Positions 29,301 through 37,288 are shown, counted from the stretch's first letter. The stretch is DNA of 64,000 bases from CAZKHG01 sp964552655 (GCA_964552655.1 CAZKHG010000013.1:8691-72690), one strand, 5' to 3'. Translations and numbers: made by a program. Notes: generated from the sequence alone by a model not told the origin.

Positions 29301-29439
29301 TTCCTTTATTGTAAAGCTCCAAGCCCTTTCTGAAAAGTACATCAGGTTGAGTGTAAATTGATGACTCCTGTGCAACGAGGTAAACCGGACCAAGAAACAG
29401 TATTAATCCTGCAAGTAGCCTTATAAGTTGTTTAAGCAT
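26371..29439 (-). CDS. Large tetratricopeptide-repeat protein (1022 residues)
   Basis: A signal peptide (residues 1-23) is followed by almost continuous TPR units to about residue 1000. Repeats of the form A-x-x-x-F-x-x-x...Y-x-x-A are visible throughout, for example YYKLGKFDKAAENYNQF, FKQKLYDDAIVWFRKY and YYNQDNLDSSAIYYKRV. The tail is charged (EKNKQLKINSDSTRVK). It is exported, so it acts in the periplasm or at the outer membrane as a protein-binding scaffold. The beta-barrel gene lies 26 bp downstream. No enzymatic domain is seen. Some shorter relatives are annotated as YbgF/BamD-like, but this protein is far longer. Confidence 0.88.
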   Translation of the reverse strand: MLKQLIRLLAGLILFLGPVYLVAQESSIYTQPDVLFRKGLELYNKGKLGDAQKVFEKVSADPNINSNQLKSDAEFYRAICAIELTNDDAEYLIGSFINNYPESQKINLAYFEMGKLRYTDKDYRNALYWFKNIDKNALSLEKKSELQFMFGYCYFSLNDYESANKFFFDIKDTDNKYSSPATYYYSHIAYHQKKYATALKGFENLKDDPTFSPLVPYYISQIFYLQRDWEKVVSYAPKLLETATTKRAPEIARLIGESYYRLKQYDKAIPYLEQYQQKAPQISRDDYYLIGFVYYKNQNYAEAAKFLERVSTLEDSLSQNANYHLADCYLNLKDKNKARQAFSLASKTNFDQIIKEDALFNFAKITYELLYSPFNEAIEAFQEYIQLFPNSKRIDEAYNYLVLAYMNTRNYQNALESLEKMKNKDASTKQAYQRVAFFRALELFQNLNYTEAIEKFNLSLKYPDFNKTIFAQTLYWQAEAYYKLGKFDKAAENYNQFILSPGAFGLPEFNLAHYNLGYCYFKQKLYDDAIVWFRKYTTLSKNEQTQFVGDAFNRIGDSFFIQRKYWAAIDYYDKAAAINTIDADYATFQSGFSLGLVERPLKKNEYLLRLINNYKTSNYLDDAFYELAESYMVLNQPVDAAKFYQKIVKDYPGSSYYVKSMVQLGLIYYNQDNLDSSAIYYKRVVEEYPGTPESKNALVGIRNIYVDKGDVESYFTYSSKLGNFANIGLAEKDSLTYMAAEKTYMAGDCNKSIPALQGYLDNYPKGSFILNASYYIGDCYYKTSNPDQALTAFNQVIQRQKNDFTEQALLYTSQILFSKMKYDEAFQNYDQLENLAELKSNLLEARIGKLRCSFALKRYEETILSAGKVLQTEKIPVELEREARFKRATSLMALNKEDEAFDEYSRIASNLKTREGAESKYRMVEILINKKNLDKAEKEIFAFAEKNTPHQYWLAKSFILLADIYANKDDFFQAKATLQSVIDGYSVPDDGIVDLALEKLNILVKAEKNKQLKINSDSTRVK

Positions 29440-29612
29440 AAATCTGATTTAGATTAATCGGTAAAAATAGTAAGAAAAGCCCAATGGGCATTATCATAAT
29501 AAACTCTTTTAATTAACATTTAACTGTTAATAAGTTGATTTATTGTGAGAAGTTGGCTAAGGATAAAATAAATCTTAACTATTTTTATAGGTGGGGAAGG
29601 GGAGTAGTACGT

Positions 29613-30122
29613 CTATAAATGATTCAGGTGGTTACTAATAATGTATTTAAACCAGTAGGTGAATTTTTCCGGGGAATGGTTTATTTCTTTTACCAGTTCA
29701 ACCATGTTTATCCAACGATAACTTTGTACTTCATCCGGGTTAGGGTTTGGGGTACCTTCGAAAATCCCCCTGTAAACCCAATCAATCTCATTCTCAGTTA
29801 ACCCATTATCGAAGTTAACATGGTACTGAAACTTGAAAATTTGCTCCAAATGGCAGTCAAATCCCATTTCATTGATCAGGCGGTCATGAATTATTATATC
29901 CATTTCGGTATCTGTCGTTAAATGGCTGCAGCAGGCATTGGTCCATAAACCCGCTGAGTGGTATTTGGATAAAGCCCTTTGTTGAAGGAGCATTTCCCCC
30001 TTTGAATTAAAAATAATGATTGAAAAAGCCCTGTGAAGCAGCCCTTTTTGATGCACTTCGGTCTTGTCTGAAAAACCGGTTATATTATCCTGCTCATCAA
30101 CTAAAGCGATTAATGAAGACAT
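29613..30122 (-). CDS. idi: Isopentenyl-diphosphate delta-isomerase, type I
   Basis: A 169-residue Nudix-fold enzyme interconverting isopentenyl and dimethylallyl diphosphate. The expected active-site residues are visible: His24 and His30 in the VHQKGLLHRAFS block, WTNACCSHL with catalytic Cys65 and His67, Glu85 in LINEMG, and the acidic pair Glu110/Glu112 in LTENEIDWVY. The C-terminal KFTYWFKYII also fits. The pirin gene lies 53 bp upstream on the same strand. Confidence 0.95.
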   Translation of the reverse strand: MSSLIALVDEQDNITGFSDKTEVHQKGLLHRAFSIIIFNSKGEMLLQQRALSKYHSAGLWTNACCSHLTTDTEMDIIIHDRLINEMGFDCHLEQIFKFQYHVNFDNGLTENEIDWVYRGIFEGTPNPNPDEVQSYRWINMVELVKEINHSPEKFTYWFKYIISNHLNHL

Positions 30123-30175
30123 TGGAGCGTTTTAATTAAATTAAGTAAAGGTTGTTTGAATTTAATAACAACTCA

Positions 30176-31030
30176 TTATTGCGGGTTAAATTTTATGAAG
30201 GTTTTGTTATGGAATTCATTAAATGCAATATCAAGTTCCTCCTCAGTGTTCATCACAATTGGTCCATTCCAGGCAATGGGCTCATTAAGGGGTTTCCCAC
30301 CAATAACAAGTAACCTGGCACCATCGGCACCTGCTTTCAGTTCAATATAATCGCCATGATTCAGAATTGCGCATTCTTCTGATCTAATGAAACCATTCCA
30401 TCCGGCAATTTCCAACACCCCATCGTAGCAGTAAACCATATAATTGTACTCGTTTTCAACCGTGAGGTTATATGTAGATTGTGCCCATAGTTTAACGTCA
30501 GAGTAATGAATATCGGCGAATAATTCCTGTACAGCACCTGATGTTTTTTTGTATTTCCCAGATATCAATTTGATTCGGGCCTCTGGCTTTTCTATCAAGG
30601 GAATATCGCTGGTTTTCACTTCCCTGTACCTGGGGTTGGTCATCTTATATTTTCTGGGCAGGTTTACCCATAGCTGAAAACCATACATCAGGTCGTTGAG
30701 CGGTTTAGGCATTTCCTGATGGATGATACCACTCCCGGCAGTCATCCATTGAACATCTCCCGGGTAGATTGTGCCTGTATTCCCTAAGCTGTCGGAATGA
30801 TCAACCATTCCTTCAAGCATATAGGTAACGGTCTCTATGCCACGGTGAGGGTGCCAGGGGAATCCGGCAAGGTAGTCCTTTGGGTAGTCTGATCCAAAGT
30901 GATCCAAGAGCAGAAACGGATCGGTTTCAAACCTGAACTCATACCCAAAAACCCTCTTAAGCCTTACACCTGCGCCTTCGGTTACCGGTTGGGCCCTGAT
31001 TACCCTTTTTACAGTTCTGAGTACAGCCAT
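30176..31030 (-). CDS. Pirin family protein
   Basis: A 284-residue bicupin. The metal-binding N-cupin motif is FPWHPHRGIETVTYMLEG, with His residues that bind Fe(II), followed by WMTAGSGIIHQEMP carrying the remaining His and Glu ligands. The segment GFQLWVNLPRKYKM is also typical. Pirins include quercetin dioxygenases such as YhaK-like or YhhW proteins and transcription cofactors; the role here is unknown. It is followed by idi on the same strand, a pairing without an obvious biochemical link. Confidence 0.92.
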   Translation of the reverse strand: MAVLRTVKRVIRAQPVTEGAGVRLKRVFGYEFRFETDPFLLLDHFGSDYPKDYLAGFPWHPHRGIETVTYMLEGMVDHSDSLGNTGTIYPGDVQWMTAGSGIIHQEMPKPLNDLMYGFQLWVNLPRKYKMTNPRYREVKTSDIPLIEKPEARIKLISGKYKKTSGAVQELFADIHYSDVKLWAQSTYNLTVENEYNYMVYCYDGVLEIAGWNGFIRSEECAILNHGDYIELKAGADGARLLVIGGKPLNEPIAWNGPIVMNTEEELDIAFNEFHNKTFIKFNPQ

Positions 31031-31143
31031 TTTTTCTTACAAGTTAAATAAATTAAACATAAAATCAAACAATCAGCCGGTATTAATAACTTAAATTTAC
31101 TACTAAACCAGAACAGCTAGTTCAACCATTAGAATCTACCAGT

Positions 31144-31165
31144 GTTATTAACAAATGTTAATAAC
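31144..31165. promoter_or_regulatory. 9 bp dyad, possible operator between pirin and the ncRNA
   Basis: GTTATTAAC at 31144-31152 and GTTAATAAC at 31157-31165 form a perfect inverted repeat around a 4-base spacer. The half-site TTAATAACTTA recurs at 31083-31093. The site lies about 115 bp upstream of pirin and 40 bp before the ncRNA promoter, so it could bind a dimeric regulator. Confidence 0.4.
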
Positions 31166-31204
31166 TTATGTTTACAACAGGTGGATATCTAGCATAAAAA
31201 AAAC

Positions 31205-31235
31205 TTGCAAATAGGTAATTCTCAATGTACTTTTG
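31205..31235 (+). promoter_or_regulatory. Bacteroidota promoter of the candidate ncRNA
   Basis: A TTG (-33 element, 31205-31207) and a perfect -7 box TACTTTTG (31228-31235) are separated by 20 bases, matching the Bacteroidota promoter layout. It is the best-spaced promoter in the window. No coding gene follows on this strand. Confidence 0.7.
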
Positions 31236-31240
31236 ACTCA

Positions 31241-31556
31241 TCAGGTAAGCGATAAAAGGCTTGCTCCTGAAAAGTAAAAAACCCTAGTAGTTTCACCGTA
31301 AAAAGTAAAACAAAAAGGTTTGAGGCTACGAAGGAAATGACCGCAAGGAAATGGAATGAGTGGTCAACTGATCGGGAGTGGGGGTTCAGGGAAAAGGCGC
31401 CGTAAAAAGCAAGTTGAAACTGGATCTGGATCCTGAAAAACTACCCGCAAGGGGAAGATTCAGCATCAGCCAAAATAACAGTAACCTGACACTTCATCGG
31501 TTCGCCGAGAAAAGTGACCGGGATTTGTTCGACCAGAATGAATCCCGGTTTTGTAT
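31241..31556 (+). ncRNA. Candidate structured non-coding RNA, about 315 nt, family not recognised
   Basis: Transcription should start just after the promoter at 31205-31235 and end at a 14 bp terminator. Visible elements are: a 5' hairpin (TCAGG...CCTGA, 31241-31270, with inner AAGC/GCTT); a stem TGACC/GGTCA (31338-31342 with 31362-31366); TTCAGG/CCTGAA (31385-31390 with 31432-31437); a CCC-GCAA-GGG tetraloop hairpin (31444-31453); a CACTT/AAGTG stem enclosing TCGG-TTCG-CCGA (31490-31516), a UUCG tetraloop; and the terminator. G+C content is higher than in neighbouring spacers. The canonical core of RNase P RNA, the tmRNA ends and the SRP RNA apical motif are all missing. It could be a known Bacteroidales RNA motif that I cannot recall at sequence level. 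The pairings were made by eye, so the overall fold is tentative. Confidence 0.62.
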
Positions 31557-31560
31557 TTTT
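31517..31560 (+). terminator. Intrinsic terminator of the candidate ncRNA
   Basis: Fourteen continuous pairs, including two G-U, join 31517-31530 to 31536-31549 around the loop GACCA. A T-rich tail TTTGTATTTTT follows. The tail runs into the copA stop codon (31559-31561), so the ncRNA and copA converge with no spacer. Confidence 0.85.
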
Positions 31561-33787
31561 ATAATTTGATATTCCTCAATCGCAGGCTGTTTGACACCAC
31601 TGAAACTGAACTCAAGGCCATAGCAACCCCTGCAATCATCGGGTCGAACTGGAAGCCAAAGAACGGGAATAGAATGCCTGCTGCAATCGGAATACCGATG
31701 ATGTTATAAATAAACGCCCAAAACAAATTCTGTTTTACAATTCGCATGGTTTGTTTTGAAAGCATTATGGTTTTGGAGATTAAGGATAAATCCGAGGTAA
31801 TCAAGGTAATTTTAGCTATATCCATAGCCACATCAGAACCTTTTCCCATAGCAATGCTAATATCAGCCTGAGCAAGCGCGTAGGAATCGTTTATGCCATC
31901 ACCAACCATGGCCACTACCTTTTGTTGTTGCTGCAGCTCTTTAATTATTCTAGCCTTATCGGCTGGAAGAAGGTTGGCCTGGTAATTACTTATCCCGGTT
32001 TCATTGGCAACCGTTTGGGCGGTTTTTTCGGAATCTCCGGTTAGCATCCATGTTTCAACCCCTAAAGTTTGCAATTTATGGATCGCCTCCCGGGATGTAG
32101 ATTTAATTTTATCCGCAATGGCAATTACAGCCAGCAAAGTTTTATCATCGGCAAAAAAAACCAGGGTTCTTCCTTCGCCTGTCCACTTTTCAATTTTAGC
32201 TAAGAAAGGTTGAGCGATATCAATATTGTTATTGTTTATTAAACTAATACTGCCTGCCAGAAAATTTATCCCGTTAAAAGCTGCCATTACCCCCAACCCA
32301 GGAATAGATTGAAAATTATCAATCCCAACAGGTTTTAATTCATCTTTTTTAAAATATCTTGTAATTGCTTCGGCTAATGGATGTTCTGAGTACAACTCAA
32401 GCGTAAAAAGAATAGAGCTGAACTTTTCCAGGTCATATTGAACATCCCAATAAATATCAACCACTTCTGGTTGCCCTTCTGTAATAGTACCAGTTTTATC
32501 AAGTATTACAGTATTAGTCCTATTAGCGATCTCAATACTCTCGGCATCCTTAATTAAAATATGATTTTCGGCGCCCTTGCCAATTCCAACCATTATTGCT
32601 GTAGGTGTAGCAAGTCCAAGTGCACAGGGACATGCAATTGCCAATACTGTTACCATGGCTTGCAAACCCATCGTAAACCCATCATTCCCACCAAAAATCA
32701 GCCAGATAATGAATGTGATAACTGCTATAACAAGTACGGATGGGACAAAGATTCCAGCAATTTTATCGGCCAGTTTTTGCACCGGGGCTTTGCTTCCCTG
32801 AGCTTCTTCAACCATCTTAATTATCTTGCTAAGCACTGTTTCAGAACCAACCTGTTCGGCTTGTAACTTGAAACTCCCTTTTTGGTTTGATGTTCCGGCA
32901 AATACCTTATCCTCAATTTTTTTAAGAACAGGTATGGGCTCTCCAGTTATTGAACTTTCATCAACATAGCTGATGCCTTCAACAATCTTTCCATCAACAG
33001 GAATTCTGGAACCGGGTTTAACCAAAATGATATCGCCTACCTGAAGTTGCATTGCCGGCATTTCTACCAATGAATCACCCCTCACTACGATAACCTTATC
33101 GGGTTGTAAACCCATCAATTTTCTGATAGATGATGATGTTTTTCCCTTGGCTCTTTCTTCAAGCCATTTACCAAGCAAAATAAAAGTAATAATCACAGAT
33201 GCTGATTCGTAGTAAACATGAGGATGTAAACCACGTTCAAGCCAAAACTGCGGGTAAAGGGTATTAAATACGCTGAAAAGGAAAGCTATTGATGTGCTAA
33301 GTGCCACAAGAGTGTCCATATTTGCCATTAAATGGCGGGTTTGTTTTACAGCATTGACAAAGAAAGTCCGACCGAACCAAAAAATAATAACCGAAGACAG
33401 GAGCATTGAAATCCATTTGGACATGTACCAGTCCATGAACACCATTCCAAGTAAAACAACAGGCAGGGTGAGCGATGCAGAAAAAATTGTTTTAACTTTC
33501 AGTGAGTGAAGGTTTCGTTCACGCATTTCAATAGCTTGTTTTTCTGATTGAGACTCATCAATCAACAGGTCGTAACCGATTGACCTAATCGCCTCCTGTA
33601 ATTTTGTTGGGGTTACTAAACTCTCATGGAAATTCACCCAGGCAGTTTGGTTAGCCAGGTTAACCCCTGCATCAACAACTCCTTCCTGCGCTTTAAGCAT
33701 TGATTCCACACTGCTGGAGCAGCCAGCGCAGGACATTCCGGTAACAGGATAAATTTTTTTTGTAATACTCGAATCTGTTGAACTCAT
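31559..33787 (-). CDS. copA: Copper-translocating P-type ATPase (CopA-like)
   Basis: A 742-residue P1B-ATPase exporting Cu(I). It has one N-terminal HMA domain with GMSCAGC (Cys20, Cys23), paired early helices, an actuator domain with SSITGEPIPV, the transmembrane metal-site motif ACPCALGLATPTA, the phosphorylation site DKTGTITEG, the SEHPLAEAI motif of P1B-ATPases and the hinge VGDGINDSYAL. CPC predicts Cu+ or Ag+. The ATG at 33787 is preferred: the frame opens upstream at a TTG (33823), but that adds only 12 residues lying before the HMA domain. No cop chaperone or CueR-like regulator is adjacent. Confidence 0.95.
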   Translation of the reverse strand: MSSTDSSITKKIYPVTGMSCAGCSSSVESMLKAQEGVVDAGVNLANQTAWVNFHESLVTPTKLQEAIRSIGYDLLIDESQSEKQAIEMRERNLHSLKVKTIFSASLTLPVVLLGMVFMDWYMSKWISMLLSSVIIFWFGRTFFVNAVKQTRHLMANMDTLVALSTSIAFLFSVFNTLYPQFWLERGLHPHVYYESASVIITFILLGKWLEERAKGKTSSSIRKLMGLQPDKVIVVRGDSLVEMPAMQLQVGDIILVKPGSRIPVDGKIVEGISYVDESSITGEPIPVLKKIEDKVFAGTSNQKGSFKLQAEQVGSETVLSKIIKMVEEAQGSKAPVQKLADKIAGIFVPSVLVIAVITFIIWLIFGGNDGFTMGLQAMVTVLAIACPCALGLATPTAIMVGIGKGAENHILIKDAESIEIANRTNTVILDKTGTITEGQPEVVDIYWDVQYDLEKFSSILFTLELYSEHPLAEAITRYFKKDELKPVGIDNFQSIPGLGVMAAFNGINFLAGSISLINNNNIDIAQPFLAKIEKWTGEGRTLVFFADDKTLLAVIAIADKIKSTSREAIHKLQTLGVETWMLTGDSEKTAQTVANETGISNYQANLLPADKARIIKELQQQQKVVAMVGDGINDSYALAQADISIAMGKGSDVAMDIAKITLITSDLSLISKTIMLSKQTMRIVKQNLFWAFIYNIIGIPIAAGILFPFFGFQFDPMIAGVAMALSSVSVVSNSLRLRNIKL

Positions 33788-34018
33788 TTTTAAACACCAT
33801 TTGATCAAACAAAGAAACAACAAACTAGCTAGTATGTTAAGTTATCTTCTCATTTTTAAATTTGAACTGATTAAATTGTACAAAATGAAAAAAATATATT
33901 TTCAATTGAATTGCATTTTTTTTGCTTTTTGGTTGATTTTGAGGTAATTTTATAAGGTAATTGTTCTTTGGTATTTTGCTACTGGACGCTTAAAAATTGA
34001 ATTTTAAAAATAACCAGT

Positions 34019-34720
34019 ATGACCCAGATTAACATAGTACAATACCTTATAGAAAGGCACAAGGAGAGAAACAAACCTTGCCCCGAACCGGGGCCTGTTA
34101 TAACCATTTCAAGGGAAATGGGTTGTCCGGGTACCCGCCTGATGAAGCTGCTTGTTGATGAGCTCAATAAAAGGTATCAATTCAACGATGAGGAAACTCA
34201 GTGGAAGGGAATTGGTAAAAATGAGATACAGGAAGTTGCTGCCCGGGAGCTAAATTTACCGGTTGAGGAAATTGAGTATTTATTTGATGTGAGAAAGAAA
34301 ACGATGATGGACGAAATTCTCCAGTCCATGTCCAACAAATATTATAAGAGCGATAGAAAAGTCAGGAATGTTGTCCGGGATGTAATCAGATCTATTGCCT
34401 GCAAAGGAAGAGTTGTAATACTGGGAAGAGGTGGAGTTGCCATTACACGCGACATCTCACGGTCACTCCATATCCAGCTCCAGGCACCACTTGAATGGCG
34501 AACCCTAAGGGTTTCTGAAAGGTTTCAGATTGAATTGAAAGAGGCCGAAAAATACATTATGGAGATTGACCGGAAGAGAATCGAGTTCATCAACTTTTTC
34601 GGGGGTATAAATACAGATTATACCCGTTTCGACATTACTTTTAATACCATGACACTTTCTGTTTCAGAGATTGTGGATATTATAATTAAAACCATGGAAA
34701 TGAGGAAATTCATTTTTTAA
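34019..34720 (+). CDS. Cytidylate kinase-like family protein
   Basis: A 233-residue protein of the cytidylate kinase-like family. The P-loop region is ITISREMGCPGTRLMKLL, which has Gly-Cys-Pro-Gly rather than the classical GxxxxGKS/T loop. RVVILGRGGVAITRD and HIQLQAPLEWRTLRV match the second half of the family, where the core residues binding nucleotide normally lie. Real CMP kinases of Bacteroidota are a separate gene, so this paralog probably phosphorylates something else or has a regulatory role. It stands alone between copA (divergent) and a TPR histidine kinase gene on the same strand, 189 bp downstream. Confidence 0.8.
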   Translation: MTQINIVQYLIERHKERNKPCPEPGPVITISREMGCPGTRLMKLLVDELNKRYQFNDEETQWKGIGKNEIQEVAARELNLPVEEIEYLFDVRKKTMMDEILQSMSNKYYKSDRKVRNVVRDVIRSIACKGRVVILGRGGVAITRDISRSLHIQLQAPLEWRTLRVSERFQIELKEAEKYIMEIDRKRIEFINFFGGINTDYTRFDITFNTMTLSVSEIVDIIIKTMEMRKFIF

Positions 34721-34909
34721 AACCTCTCGATTTTATAAAAAATACAATTATAATTTCTTAAATTTTTCAACCCTGATAAAAATAAATAAATTACATTGGT
34801 CAATATTTTATGCAGGTTTAACAAAATATTTATCAAGATATTTACCTTTTCAATAACCTTTTCTAAATTCGATAGTAAAAATTAACAGTTTAACTTTATA
34901 ATTAACAAA

Positions 34910-36655
34910 TTGGATATTATTAGCTTACGCAGATTTTCAATAAATCTTACATTTATTCTTCTTGCATTACTTCCTGGTAATTTTGGTTTTACTCAAAACC
35001 AAAAAATAATTCCTGTTGATAAAAAAAATAAAATTGAGGAGTACATTAAGCTGGGGCAGGAATCGGAAAAGAATAATGATTTCAACCAGGCGGCTTTCTA
35101 TTTTACACAAGCTGCCAATCTGAACTGGAGTTATAGTCAATATCAAAGCGCCATTGAGGAATTCAAGAAAGCTCTCGAGATGACAGAAAAACTTGGTAAC
35201 TTGAATGGTATGAGCGTAATTAGTACCAATTTAGGTATGATCACCTCGGAGATTAAGGATTTTAAAACGGCCAGGATTTACTTTCAGAACAGCCTCGAGC
35301 TTGCCAAACGAATGGGCAGAAAACCGGATGCTGCTTCAGCATTATTCAACATAGGCAATTCCTACTGTGAAACAGAGAATTTCAGCGAAGCTATACCTTA
35401 CCTTGAGGAATCTAAACAAATAGCCCAGGAGCTCTCCGATGCCAAAATTCTTAGAAATTGTTACTCCCTATTAACAAATGCCTACGATAAGACTGGCGAT
35501 CGGAAAAAATCGTCTGAGTATTTTACTCTTTTTGCAGCCATAACCAAAAAGATTCAGGAACAGGACGTTAAACGAAAAGAAGAGGAGGCACGTCTGATGG
35601 TTGATAGTGCCAACAGCCGTGTAAGAGAAATATCTTCAATTCAGCAGGCAACGAAAAAGGAGCTTGATGTAAAAAGCAATGAGCTAAAGGAGAACCAGGA
35701 GAACCTTAAGGTTGTAGAACAGATATCCAACGAAAGGCAGATGCAGATTAACCTGTTAAATAAGGAAAAAGAGCTTCAAAAGGCCATAATCAGCAGGCAG
35801 AAATTGATGCGTAATGTTTATATAATCATAATTATTTCATTCCTCCTTATTTCCGGAATCTCAACCTTTGGTTTTTTTGTTATTAAAAAATCCAATAAAC
35901 TTTTACGGGAAAAAAATATTGAGATCAGTACCCAGAAAGATGAAATTGCCAATCAGGCGTTGGAGTTGAGAGAACTTAACGCGTTAAAGGACAAATTGTT
36001 TTCAATCATCTCTCACGATCTCCGCAGCCCGCTATTCTCCTTAATCGGGATGCTTAAACTTGCCAAAGAGGGCCATTTTACTGTTGCTGAACAAAAAGAA
36101 ATTCTCGATGATCTTTCTAAAAACGTTGAGTACAATACAGATCTGTTAGAAAATTTATTGAAATGGGCCAACAGCCAGCTTAAGGGATCAACTATTAACC
36201 CTGTAAAGTTTGATATCACTGATGTTGTTAAAACCAAGGTTGAATTGTATTCAAAATCAGCAAAGCAAAAAGGGGTTACGCTTAAAAATCTTGTTTGTGA
36301 TGGGTGTAATGTATATGCCGACAGGGATATGGTTGAACTGGTTGTGCGAAACTTAATAACCAATGCAATTAAGTTCACCGAGGCTGGGGACGAAATAAAA
36401 ATTTTATCATCACAAAAGAATGGCCACCTGGAACTATGTGTTGCAGATAACGGGGTAGGAATTACTGCTGATATATTCCCGAAATTATTTGGCAACCAGG
36501 TTATTACATCCAGAGGTACAAACAATGAGAAAGGAACTGGCCTTGGGTTAATCCTATGTCGTGATTTTATCAGGTTAAATGGCGGGAGTATTTGGGCTGA
36601 GAGCGAGGTGAATGTTGGCAGTAAGTTCTATTTCACGCTGCCTGTTTCGAATTAA
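34910..36655 (+). CDS. Sensor histidine kinase with N-terminal TPR domain
   Basis: A 581-residue kinase read from a TTG codon, because a signal-peptide-like segment (residues about 5-29) directly follows it and no ATG precedes the TPRs. Residues about 40-215 are TPR units (NLGMITSEIKDFKTARIYFQNSLEL, FNIGNSYCETENFSEAIPYLE), followed by a coiled coil, one membrane helix near 301-323 and a cytoplasmic kinase. The H box is ISHDLRSPLFS with His369; N, G1 and G2 boxes are LITNAIKFTE, ADNGVGI and GTGLGL. TPRs should lie in the periplasm and sense a protein or peptide. No partner regulator is directly adjacent; candidates lie at 39.6-41.0 kb. Confidence 0.9.
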   Translation: MDIISLRRFSINLTFILLALLPGNFGFTQNQKIIPVDKKNKIEEYIKLGQESEKNNDFNQAAFYFTQAANLNWSYSQYQSAIEEFKKALEMTEKLGNLNGMSVISTNLGMITSEIKDFKTARIYFQNSLELAKRMGRKPDAASALFNIGNSYCETENFSEAIPYLEESKQIAQELSDAKILRNCYSLLTNAYDKTGDRKKSSEYFTLFAAITKKIQEQDVKRKEEEARLMVDSANSRVREISSIQQATKKELDVKSNELKENQENLKVVEQISNERQMQINLLNKEKELQKAIISRQKLMRNVYIIIIISFLLISGISTFGFFVIKKSNKLLREKNIEISTQKDEIANQALELRELNALKDKLFSIISHDLRSPLFSLIGMLKLAKEGHFTVAEQKEILDDLSKNVEYNTDLLENLLKWANSQLKGSTINPVKFDITDVVKTKVELYSKSAKQKGVTLKNLVCDGCNVYADRDMVELVVRNLITNAIKFTEAGDEIKILSSQKNGHLELCVADNGVGITADIFPKLFGNQVITSRGTNNEKGTGLGLILCRDFIRLNGGSIWAESEVNVGSKFYFTLPVSN

Positions 36656-36670
36656 TATCAATTTTTTCTT

Positions 36671-37225
36671 TTAAAATAGGTGTTCTAGGGAAATTTTCAC
36701 CCCAATTGCTATCAGGATTAATCCCCCGATAATTTCCATCCTTTGCCCCAGGTGTGAACCGCTTTTTTTGCCAAAGAGTATTCCCAGCATCGAAGCCAGA
36801 AAAGTTACCAATCCAATCACCAGAACTGCTAAAATCAGGTTAACATCAATCAGTGCAAAACTTACCCCAATGGCTAAAGCGTCTATGCTTGTTGCCAAAG
36901 CCATTCCCAAAACCACTTTTATATCCATGGGATTGATCTTTTTCTCCTGCTCCTTCTTAAAGCTGCCGATTATCATCTTCAACCCCAAAACTGTTAGTAA
37001 ACCCAATGCGATCCAATGATCTACCGGTTCAATCCAATTTTTAATTGTAAGACCACCCAGCCATCCAAATATGGGCATAATTGCCTGAACAATGGCAAGG
37101 ATTAAAGCAATTCTTACTGCCTGCCAGAAAATGATCTCTTTCCTCAGCAAACCGCTTGAAACGGATACCGCAAACGTGTCGAATGATAAACCAATTGCCA
37201 GAAAAAAAAGGGTGATGAATTCCAT
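36671..37225 (-). CDS. mntP: Putative manganese efflux pump MntP
   Basis: A 184-residue membrane protein with six predicted helices and the duplicated MntP pattern: GLSFDTFAVSVSSG in helix 1 and ATSIDALAIGVSFA in helix 4, each with the conserved Asp needed for Mn2+ transport. Between the halves is a Lys-rich loop (KKEQEKKIN). The ATG at 37225 is used; an in-frame TTG precedes it. It is convergent with the TPR kinase gene (15 bp apart) and follows the MASE1 kinase gene by 63 bp on the same strand. No yybP-ykoY riboswitch fits in the short upstream spacer. Confidence 0.93.
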   Translation of the reverse strand: MEFITLFFLAIGLSFDTFAVSVSSGLLRKEIIFWQAVRIALILAIVQAIMPIFGWLGGLTIKNWIEPVDHWIALGLLTVLGLKMIIGSFKKEQEKKINPMDIKVVLGMALATSIDALAIGVSFALIDVNLILAVLVIGLVTFLASMLGILFGKKSGSHLGQRMEIIGGLILIAIGVKISLEHLF

Positions 37226-37288
37226 CAATATTAATTTGGGGTAAAAATAGCAATTGAATTCAAAAAACCGCCAAAGGTTTAAAAGGAA

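Noticed and set aside
31241..31556. RNase P RNA, tmRNA or SRP RNA identity for the ncRNA
   Set aside because: The conserved RNase P core blocks, the tRNA-like ends of tmRNA and the SRP apical-loop motif were looked for and not found. The RNA is left unnamed.
31378..31569. 63-codon GTG-started ORF in the pirin-copA spacer
   Set aside because: It overlaps several hairpins and the terminator and runs past the T-tail into copA. Its product is low-complexity and charged with no recognisable family. The structured-RNA reading explains the region better.
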